DNA of 11,471 nucleotides, from contig JACMRC010000008.1 of assembly GCA_014376655.1 (NCBI GenBank), positions 1 to 11,471 of the forward strand. The letters are read 5' to 3'. The first letter of the stretch is position 1. Every line of letters starts with the position of its first letter. This stretch comes from Mucilaginibacter sp. (GTDB lineage Bacteria; Bacteroidota; Bacteroidia; Sphingobacteriales; Sphingobacteriaceae). Positions 6,397 to 11,471 of this stretch are shown piece by piece. The notes under the pieces were generated by a model. It was not told the DNA's origin. It worked only from the letters and a program-made list of their open reading frames with translations, and searched no databases. Made by a program: the position numbers and the translations under genes.

Positions 6397-7596
6397 ATGA
6401 ACAATAAAACAAAATCGACAATATTTTGGCTTGGTATGGCATTCTTTTTTTTGCCGGGCCTTGTGCATGCTTACCTGCTGATGCCGTTTCCCGGCAGCCA
6501 GGATCTAGAGGCCATAAAACTTTGCTATTATTTAGAGAAAATAATTTTGCCGCTACGTATACTCGGCGCGGTATTAATTGCTGTGTACTTCATTAAATAT
6601 CCAAAGGGCGTTACTACAAAAAGCAAAGTTGTTAAAATAGCAGTAATGGTTATTGGGCTGGTAAGCTTTTACTTCACTGATTATGAATACAAGGCCGCAA
6701 CTATGTTCAAAGAACCGGGGACAATAAAGTTTGCAAACGCAATACACAGCAAAGTGCCCGAAAGCTACCTCATCATAGGCGTAGTTAATAACGGCGTGGC
6801 CAAAGCCTACCCGGTTATATACCTTGGCTATCATCATAAAGTGCAGGATAGTGTTGGCGCTTTGCCCGTTTTGGTAACCTATTGTACTATGTGTCGTACC
6901 GGACGCGTATTTAGCCCCATTATAAATGGAAAAAAGCAAGTATTCAGGTTAGTTGGCGCAAGGCATTATAATGCCGTTATTGAAGATGAAGATACCAAAA
7001 CATGGTGGTACCAGGCCACAGGCGAAGCCGCTGTTGGCCCCATGCGAGGGTCAAGTTTCAAAGAAATTCCTTATGAACAAAGTACCCTTGCCGCATGGTT
7101 AAATAAGCATCCGGGTTCTTTGATATTGCAACCCGACAATGGTTTTAGGGCCGATTATGCCGACCTTAAAAATTACGACAGGGTGCAAGCGGTTGATAAA
7201 GATTCGACCTTGGTAAACAAAAATTCGCTGGTGCGTAAAAGCTGGGTACTTGGTGTTGTGATTAATAAGCAGCCCAAAGCATACAACTGGCGCAAACTTC
7301 AGCGCCTCCGCGTGCTTAATGACAGTATAGGCAACATACCACTAATGCTGGCTATAGAAAAAGACAGCCTCACGTTTCACGCATGGAAACGATCAATCGA
7401 CGGTAAGGTACTCAACTTCAAAATAGCCCCCGACGGCCAGCTCACCGATAACGAAACTGCTTCCGTTTGGAACGGGGATGGCACCTGCATATCAGGAACG
7501 CTAAAAGGAACGCAACTAATTAAACAGCAAGCCTACCAGGAATATCGCCACTCCTGGTTGCATTTTCACCCTGGCACCTTGCTTTGGAACGAATAA
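6397..7596 (+). CDS. Membrane-anchored DUF3179 domain protein
   Basis: 399 residues. The N-terminus has three hydrophobic segments (about 9-29, 47-66 and 80-94), followed by a long soluble region with the features of DUF3179. These are PVLVTYCTMCRTGRVFS (about 157-173, Cys163 and Cys166 in a CxxC), TWWYQATGEAAVGPMRG (202-218), and a C-terminal FHPGT (390-394). The biochemical role of DUF3179 is not established to my knowledge. The CxxC suggests metal binding or a thiol function, and C364 could contribute. The three-helix anchor would place the domain at the inner membrane; which side it faces is uncertain. The start ATG follows CCCCCTGTA, and no convincing promoter box was found. The gene is monocistronic, convergent with the NTF2-like gene, and sits between two related copies of the CCCCTCTTGAGAGGG repeat. 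Confidence 0.88.
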   Translation: MNNKTKSTIFWLGMAFFFLPGLVHAYLLMPFPGSQDLEAIKLCYYLEKIILPLRILGAVLIAVYFIKYPKGVTTKSKVVKIAVMVIGLVSFYFTDYEYKAATMFKEPGTIKFANAIHSKVPESYLIIGVVNNGVAKAYPVIYLGYHHKVQDSVGALPVLVTYCTMCRTGRVFSPIINGKKQVFRLVGARHYNAVIEDEDTKTWWYQATGEAAVGPMRGSSFKEIPYEQSTLAAWLNKHPGSLILQPDNGFRADYADLKNYDRVQAVDKDSTLVNKNSLVRKSWVLGVVINKQPKAYNWRKLQRLRVLNDSIGNIPLMLAIEKDSLTFHAWKRSIDGKVLNFKIAPDGQLTDNETASVWNGDGTCISGTLKGTQLIKQQAYQEYRHSWLHFHPGTLLWNE

Positions 7597-7603
7597 GCGT
7601 TTC

Positions 7604-7628
7604 AAAAAACTCCCCTCTTGAGAGGGGA
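7604..7628 (-). terminator. Intrinsic terminator of the NTF2-like gene, made from a repeat palindrome
   Basis: On the minus strand, stem TCCCCTCT/AGAGGGGA (7628-7611) is followed after one base by six T (7609-7604). This is a good rho-independent form about 36 nt past the stop of the gene at 7664-8014. On the plus strand the stem is followed by ATTGCAC, so it should not terminate DUF3179 transcripts efficiently. Confidence 0.65.
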
Positions 7629-7658
7629 ATTGCACATGGCCATTGCTTTGCTGTACTC
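7611..7658 (+). repeat. Short copy of the CCCCTCTTGAGAGGG repeat
   Basis: AGAGGGGAATTGCACATGGC and the following CATTGCTTTGCTGTACTC parallel 6107-6142, with roughly five of six bases identical by eye. The internal GTGTGT stem of the larger copy is missing, so this could be a deletion derivative. Confidence 0.6.
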
Positions 7659-7663
7659 TTCCT

Positions 7664-8014
7664 TTATATATTATAAAAAAACTGATCACTAATAATCTTA
7701 CCATCTTTTACTTCATAAATACCAATTTCGCGCATTATAAAACGGCCGTGCTGTTTGTAGGTAGCGTCGATATCCATCGTGAGTGCGAAAAAATTGCCTG
7801 TTACTATTGGCTCAGAAATTAGGGTACTGTGCAATGTTTCTACCGTATTGAACCAGTTGATATTCTTCTGTAATATATTATCCCGCCCGGTTTTTACAGT
7901 GTTTGATTCGGTGCTGGTGGCATCATCAGCATATAACTCTTTAATACAATCAAGGTTTTTATCTTCCCTGCATAAGGCCACCAGTCTGTCGGCAATTTGT
8001 TGTGTGGTTTGCAT
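7664..8014 (-). CDS. NTF2-like/SnoaL-like small protein
   Basis: 116 residues, a usual size for one cone-shaped NTF2-like alpha+beta domain. The N-terminal helix region (MQTTQQIADRLVALCRED) leads to LYADDATS (about 28-35), then KTGRDNILQKNINWF, and the strands end in GRFIMREIGIYEVKDGKII (about 90-108). This order is typical of SnoaL/nuclear-transport-factor-2 family proteins in Bacteroidota, which include ketosteroid-isomerase-like and many uncharacterised members. No catalytic pair can be assigned confidently, so no reaction is proposed. No signal peptide is present, so it is cytoplasmic. The start at 8014 is the only sensible ATG. It is divergent from the small membrane protein and has its own terminator at 7604-7628. 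Confidence 0.82.
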   Translation of the reverse strand: MQTTQQIADRLVALCREDKNLDCIKELYADDATSTESNTVKTGRDNILQKNINWFNTVETLHSTLISEPIVTGNFFALTMDIDATYKQHGRFIMREIGIYEVKDGKIISDQFFYNI

Positions 8015-8159
8015 ATAAATTAGTTTTAGTTGATCACAACGAATATAGTTTCATTTTTTATTATTGCCTGCTACATCTTTAATCAATAGTCACGGACAGT
8101 CGCAAGCGTACTATCTTATTTGCACTTTATTAATTATCTTGCATCATAAACCTATCTGT

Positions 8160-8549
8160 ATGCAAGCAGTTCATCCAAACTATATTAAAGCATCAAACAT
8201 TTTTTTATTACAATCGATAATAGCGTTAGTTACTCTCTTTTTGTACTACAATGATTTGCATACCAGGCATAAAATTTTTGTACCGATTTTTATTATTGCC
8301 TCTTTTGGTGTGCTGTTTTATTTGATAAGGATAGGCATTAATTGGGTAAAGTATTTTTTTATGGTGGGTTTTGCTTTAACGAATAGCAAACCAGCCAATT
8401 GGGTCGCTATGTTTAGTCATGGACCGGGAAGGGCTATTTTAAGTATCTTTTTTATAGGCATAAGCCTATGGGTATTATGGTTATTGTTTACAATACCTAT
8501 CAAAGAAGCGCCCAACAAAAAAGGCCCCGATCTTTCGGAGCCTTTGTAA
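8160..8549 (+). CDS. Small integral membrane protein of unknown function
   Basis: From the ATG at 8160 this encodes 129 residues (MQAVHPNYIKASNIFLLQS...). Hydrophobic segments lie at about 13-30, 42-62, 70-80 (short) and 100-120, so three or four membrane spans with a short hydrophilic tail (KEAPNKKGPDLSEPL). I do not recognise the family. An in-frame ATG at 8064 would add 32 residues, but it would consume nearly all of the divergent intergenic space and give a less plausible N-terminus. The last ten codons coincide with the hairpin I read as the pgk terminator, so the extreme C-terminus is shaped by that structure. It is convergent with pgk. Confidence 0.65.
   Translation: MQAVHPNYIKASNIFLLQSIIALVTLFLYYNDLHTRHKIFVPIFIIASFGVLFYLIRIGINWVKYFFMVGFALTNSKPANWVAMFSHGPGRAILSIFFIGISLWVLWLLFTIPIKEAPNKKGPDLSEPL
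8517..8545 (-). terminator. Intrinsic terminator of the pgk transcript, inside the opposing gene
   Basis: On the minus strand AAAGGCTCCGA (8545-8535) pairs with TCGGGGCCTTT (8530-8520) around a 4-nt loop AAGA, with one U-G wobble, and runs into a T6 tract (8522-8517). On the plus strand the same stem carries a C-A mismatch and only TTTG follows, so it is weaker there. It lies about 110 nt past the pgk stop. Confidence 0.75.
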
Positions 8550-8556
8550 TATCATT

Positions 8557-8645
8557 TTGTCATTTCGAAGCGTAGCGAGAAATCTTAAACGATTTATCGG
8601 CAATCGCTCGTACAAGATTTCTCGTACCTCGATTCGAAATGACAA
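8557..8645. repeat. Three-tier palindromic repeat of the GTCATTTCGA family
   Basis: Perfect outer arms TTGTCATTTCGAA (8557-8569) and complement (8633-8645), middle arms CGAGAAATCTT (8576-8586) and complement (8614-8624), and inner CGATT/AATCG (8590-8594, 8602-8606). It begins 10 nt past the pgk stop and would fold in the pgk 3' untranslated region. GTCATTTCGA...GAGAAATCT repeats are common between Bacteroidota genes; I recall this rather than having searched it. Confidence 0.8.
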
Positions 8646-8655
8646 CCGGGATTAC

Positions 8656-9846
8656 TTACTCATTTATAGCTTTAACGCCCGGCAATTCTTTGCCTTCCAT
8701 ATACTCCAACAACGCACCACCGCCTGTTGATACATAGCTAACTTGCTTTGTCATGTTAAATTTAGATACTGCCGCTGCCGAGTCGCCGCCGCCTATTAGC
8801 GAGAACGCGCCGTTGTGGGTTGCTTTAACTACCGCTTCGGCAACTGTTTTGGTACCTACCAAAAACTTCTCCATCTCAAACACACCCATCGGGCCGTTCC
8901 AAAGTATAGTTTTTGATTCTTCAATAACTTCGCTGAAAAGCTTCGCGGTATCCGGGCCGATATCTAAACCCATCCAGCCGTCAGGAATCTGCCCGGTTTT
9001 GGCTATGCTGGTGTTAGCATTGTTGTTAAAATCGTCGGCAATAACATTGTCAGACGGTAAGTAAAGCTTTACGCCTTTGTCTTTCGCTTTTTGCACCAGG
9101 CTCAAGGCAAGCTCTAATTTATCCAGCTCGACCAATGATGTACCAATGTTACCACCGTTAGCCTTAGCAAAAGTATAAGCCATACCACCACCGATGATAA
9201 GGTTATCAACTTTATCCAATAGTTTCTCAATTAATAAGATCTTGTCTGACACCTTCGAGCCACCCATAATAGCTGTGAATGGCCTTTCGGCATGGTTCAA
9301 TATCTTTTCGGCATTAGCCAGCTCTGCAGCCATTACGTAACCAAAGTACTTGGCATCCGGGAAAAACTGTGCTATGATAGATGTTGAGGCGTGTGCGCGG
9401 TGCGCGGTACCAAAAGCATCGTTTACATAAATATCGCCTAAAGCGGCTAATTTTTTAGCGAAATCAACATCGCCCTTTTCTTCTTCTTTATAAAAACGCA
9501 GGTTCTCTAACAATAAAACCTCGCCGTTTGATAGCGCTTTAGCTTTATCAATAGCTTCCTGGCCAATGCAATCATCAGCAAACTGTACCTGCTGGCCCAA
9601 CAGATCAGACAAAGGCGCTATAACGTGCTTTAATGAATCTTTATCATTAGGCCCGTTTTTTGGCCTGCCCAGGTGCGACATTAATATCACGGCACCACCG
9701 TCAGTTAATATTTTTTTGATGGTTGGGATAGCTGCAGTTAAGCGGTTATCATCAGTAACATTACCATTCTCATCCAACGGAACGTTAAAGTCGACGCGGA
9801 TAAGGGCTTTCTTGCCTGTAAATTTTATTTGATCTATAGTTTTCAT
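8656..9846 (-). CDS. pgk: Phosphoglycerate kinase
   Basis: Cytoplasmic glycolytic enzyme: 1,3-bisphosphoglycerate + ADP = 3-phosphoglycerate + ATP. It is full length at 396 residues, the normal bacterial size. The N-domain has RVDFNVPLD (17-25), SHLGRP (57-62), LLENLRFYKEEE (112-123) and NDAFGTAHRAHAS (142-154). The interdomain and nucleotide side has GGSKVSDK (195-202), GGGMAYTF (219-226) and the phosphate loop GGGDSAAA (352-359), ending with STGGGALLEYMEG. No key residue appears to be missing. It follows gap and the GNAT gene on the same strand after a 164-nt gap that contains a 7-bp tandem repeat, so it may have its own promoter, though I found no convincing box. A three-tier hairpin and an intrinsic terminator follow its stop. 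Confidence 0.98.
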   Translation of the reverse strand: MKTIDQIKFTGKKALIRVDFNVPLDENGNVTDDNRLTAAIPTIKKILTDGGAVILMSHLGRPKNGPNDKDSLKHVIAPLSDLLGQQVQFADDCIGQEAIDKAKALSNGEVLLLENLRFYKEEEKGDVDFAKKLAALGDIYVNDAFGTAHRAHASTSIIAQFFPDAKYFGYVMAAELANAEKILNHAERPFTAIMGGSKVSDKILLIEKLLDKVDNLIIGGGMAYTFAKANGGNIGTSLVELDKLELALSLVQKAKDKGVKLYLPSDNVIADDFNNNANTSIAKTGQIPDGWMGLDIGPDTAKLFSEVIEESKTILWNGPMGVFEMEKFLVGTKTVAEAVVKATHNGAFSLIGGGDSAAAVSKFNMTKQVSYVSTGGGALLEYMEGKELPGVKAINE

Positions 9847-9933
9847 ACGTGCAGTGTGGTCTGTTTTTAAAAGTCCGCCAAAATCAGCATTTAATTCTAA
9901 ATTCCGAACCCAAAAATGAAAAAGATGCTTCTT

Positions 9934-9968
9934 TTAAGGTAAAAGGTAAAAGGCTAAAGGTAAAAGGT
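9934..9968. repeat. Five tandem 7-bp AAAAGGT-like units
   Basis: TTAAGGT, AAAAGGT, AAAAGGC, TAAAGGT and AAAAGGT follow without gaps. The array lies about 90-120 nt upstream of the pgk start and within the spacer after the GNAT stop. On the coding strand of pgk it reads as pyrimidine-rich ACCTTTT units. Confidence 0.7.
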
Positions 9969-10010
9969 AACTTTAGGTTAACAATTTGCTTACAGCTTAT
10001 CCCCGCCTAA

Positions 10011-10445
10011 TTACTGGATCTTTAAATACAGCGCATTATGCGGACCAGCTGGTGGTAAGTCAAACTCGGGCGATACGATCTCGAAACCGGCGTTCTGGTA
10101 AAACCTTAGCGCTTTACGGCGGGCATTGCACCAAATATAGTTTGCTTTTTGCCCCAGCAGGTAAACTATAGCAAAGTTAAGCAGCTTTGTGCCTATACCT
10201 TCACCCCGATATTTTTCTATAGTTGCTACACCGCGCATTTGGTAGCCATCGCCCTGGAACTGTTTGTAGCCAACCAGGTGGAAAGAAAGTATACTCACCA
10301 ACTCGCCTTTTATAAAATAGCCTAAATGGAAGCTGCCTTGGGCATTGTCGTTAGGATAACGCATTTCGTTGGGCGTTAGCTTTCCTTCGCGCAATACGGT
10401 GTTGCGCAGCGGTAACGCATCTTCTACGGATATAAATTTAATCAT
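10011..10445 (-). CDS. GNAT-family N-acetyltransferase
   Basis: 144 residues, a single GNAT domain, predicted to transfer an acetyl group from acetyl-CoA to an amine; the acceptor is unknown. Motif A is clear as RGVATIEKYRGEGIGTKLL (71-89), with the pyrophosphate-binding RGEGIG loop. The preceding strand is LVSILSFHLV (49-58). Motif B is RRKALRFYQNAGFEI (109-123), with Tyr116 near the usual catalytic tyrosine. It ends GPHNALYLKIQ, as several general GNAT proteins do. Its ATG overlaps the last 8 nt of gap (ATGATTAA), so translation is probably coupled to gap and the two genes share a transcript. Acetylation of a metabolic protein or metabolite is possible from context but not shown. Confidence 0.9.
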   Translation of the reverse strand: MIKFISVEDALPLRNTVLREGKLTPNEMRYPNDNAQGSFHLGYFIKGELVSILSFHLVGYKQFQGDGYQMRGVATIEKYRGEGIGTKLLNFAIVYLLGQKANYIWCNARRKALRFYQNAGFEIVSPEFDLPPAGPHNALYLKIQ

Positions 10446-11436
10446 GTAACTGGTTTATTTTTTCGACCAAATCGGCCAGGCGGCTTGAGTAGCCCATTTC
10501 ATTATCATACCAGCCCACTACTTTAACTAACCCTCCTACAATAGAGGTTAGTTGCGCGTCGAAAACGCAGCTGTGGGTATTGCCAACAATGTCTTGCGAC
10601 ACTATTGGGTCCTCGGTATATTCCAATACGTTTTTCATGTCGCCTTCTGCCGCTTGTTTAAAGGCAAGGTTAATAGCTTGTACGGTTGGTTGTGCTTTTA
10701 AGATACAGGTAAAATCGGTTAATGAGCCATTTAGTACAGGTACCCGTATACCAGCCCCACCCAATTTACCACCCAAATGCGGAAATATTGAGGTTATAGC
10801 CTTTGCCGCCCCGGTAGTTGTTGGGATGATAGATGCTGATGCTGCCCGTGCTCTGCGCAGGTCTTTATGCGGGGTATCGTGCAGGCTTTGGTCGCCGGTC
10901 ATGGAGTGTACGGTGGTTATGTAGCCATTTACAATGCCCCAGTTTTGGTCAAGTATCTTAACCATTGCCGCAACGTTGTTGGTGGTACATGATGCGTTTG
11001 ACAGCACCGGCGAGCGCAGATCAACCTTACCATCATTAACCCCTAAAACTACAGTAGGCACATTTTTATCTGTTGATGGTGCTGATATAATAACCTGCTT
11101 TGCCCCTGCTGTTAAGTGTTTTTCGCCGCCTTGTTTGGAGGTGAATTTGCCGGTAGCTTCTATTACCAGGTCTATAGCTAACTCTTTCCAGGGTAATTGT
11201 TCGGGGTCGCGTTGGGCCAGTATTCTTATTTTTTTACTGTTGATATAAATATGTTCATCATCAAAAGTAACGGTACCGGCAAAGCCATGGTGAACAGAAT
11301 CATACTTAAATAAGTGAGCAAGGGTACGGGTATCTGTAAGATCGTTTATGGCAATTACCTCAATACCTGGTTTAGCCAATATGCTTCGCAAAAATATGCG
11401 GCCTATCCTGCCAAATCCGTTTATCGCTATCCTCAT
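10438..11436 (-). CDS. gap: Glyceraldehyde-3-phosphate dehydrogenase, type I (NAD-dependent)
   Basis: Cytoplasmic glycolytic enzyme: glyceraldehyde-3-phosphate + Pi + NAD+ = 1,3-bisphosphoglycerate + NADH. From ATG 11436 it has 332 residues, the normal size, and begins MRIAINGFGRIGR, the Rossmann glycine motif. A frame-extending ATG at 11469 would add 11 residues ahead of that conserved start, so I rejected it. N31-D32 at the end of strand beta-2 suggests NAD preference. The catalytic thiol is Cys150 in SNASCTTNN and the base is His177 in TTVHSMTGDQ. PTTTGAAKAI and the C-terminal WYDNEMGYSSRL segment are intact. The promoter is outside the window. The 8-nt overlap with the GNAT gene and the following pgk suggest a glycolytic operon. 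Confidence 0.98.
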   Translation of the reverse strand: MRIAINGFGRIGRIFLRSILAKPGIEVIAINDLTDTRTLAHLFKYDSVHHGFAGTVTFDDEHIYINSKKIRILAQRDPEQLPWKELAIDLVIEATGKFTSKQGGEKHLTAGAKQVIISAPSTDKNVPTVVLGVNDGKVDLRSPVLSNASCTTNNVAAMVKILDQNWGIVNGYITTVHSMTGDQSLHDTPHKDLRRARAASASIIPTTTGAAKAITSIFPHLGGKLGGAGIRVPVLNGSLTDFTCILKAQPTVQAINLAFKQAAEGDMKNVLEYTEDPIVSQDIVGNTHSCVFDAQLTSIVGGLVKVVGWYDNEMGYSSRLADLVEKINQLHD

Positions 11437-11471
11437 TATATTAACATAAGTAGGCTGCAAAGGTAACAAAA

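Noticed and set aside
6574..6939. Minus-strand open frame 6574-6939 and another at 7516-7704
   Set aside because: The first is antisense to the DUF3179 gene. The second mixes DUF3179 antisense with the repeat hairpin and has no family features.
7779..8018. Plus-strand open frame 7779-8018
   Set aside because: Antisense to the NTF2-like gene, whose own frame is convincing.
8064..8159. Extended start of the small membrane protein at 8064
   Set aside because: It would occupy almost the whole divergent spacer, leaving no room for a promoter; ATG 8160 gives a more natural N-terminus.
8753..9832. Plus-strand open frames 8753-9064 and 9566-9832
   Set aside because: Antisense shadows of pgk.
9986..10171. 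Plus-strand open frame 9986-10171
   Set aside because: Mostly antisense to the GNAT gene and with no protein features.
10580..11248. Plus-strand open frames 10580-10924 and 10934-11248
   Set aside because: Antisense shadows of gap.
11437..11469. Longer gap start at 11469
   Set aside because: It adds 11 residues before the conserved MRIAINGFGRIGR start typical of the family.

Overview
The window reads as a chromosomal stretch from a member of the Bacteroidota, most likely the family Sphingobacteriaceae (Mucilaginibacter/Pedobacter-like). This placement is an inference. It rests on protein style (a K+-dependent pyrophosphatase without the usual helix-6 glutamate, an S13 peptidase, a DUF3179 protein), on genes without Shine-Dalgarno sequences, on promoter-like TTTG / TAnnTTTG pairs, and on intergenic palindromic repeats of the GTCATTGCGAG and GTCATTTCGA kinds. 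No database search was possible.

Layout. Positions 1-2128 (minus) hold hppA, a membrane pyrophosphatase whose C-terminus lies outside the window. It diverges from an APC-family amino acid permease (2280-3728, plus), which overlaps by 29 nt a PBP4-type D-Ala-D-Ala carboxypeptidase (3700-5118, plus). Positions 5119-6396 hold no gene I can support. This is a dense island of repeats: tandem 10-mers, perfect palindromes, a 260-bp element with inverted ends, and nested hairpins. Next come a membrane-anchored DUF3179 protein (6397-7596, plus), a convergent NTF2/SnoaL-like protein (7664-8014, minus) and a small divergent membrane protein (8160-8549, plus). The right end is a minus-strand glycolytic group, transcribed gap -> GNAT acetyltransferase -> pgk (11436 down to 8656).

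How the genes fit together. gap and pgk catalyse consecutive steps of lower glycolysis (glyceraldehyde-3-phosphate to 3-phosphoglycerate). The GNAT gene starts inside the end of gap and is probably translationally coupled to it. The pyrophosphatase couples PPi hydrolysis to cation pumping. The permease and carboxypeptidase are probably co-transcribed but have no obvious shared pathway. Two convergent gene pairs have intrinsic terminators on the minus strand. One is built from a repeat-family palindrome (7604-7628). The other lies inside the 3' coding end of the opposing gene (8517-8545).

I see no CRISPR array, tRNA, rRNA, transposase or defence cassette. The genes are mainly housekeeping; the least explained sequence is the 5119-6396 repeat island and its relatives around the DUF3179 gene and downstream of pgk.
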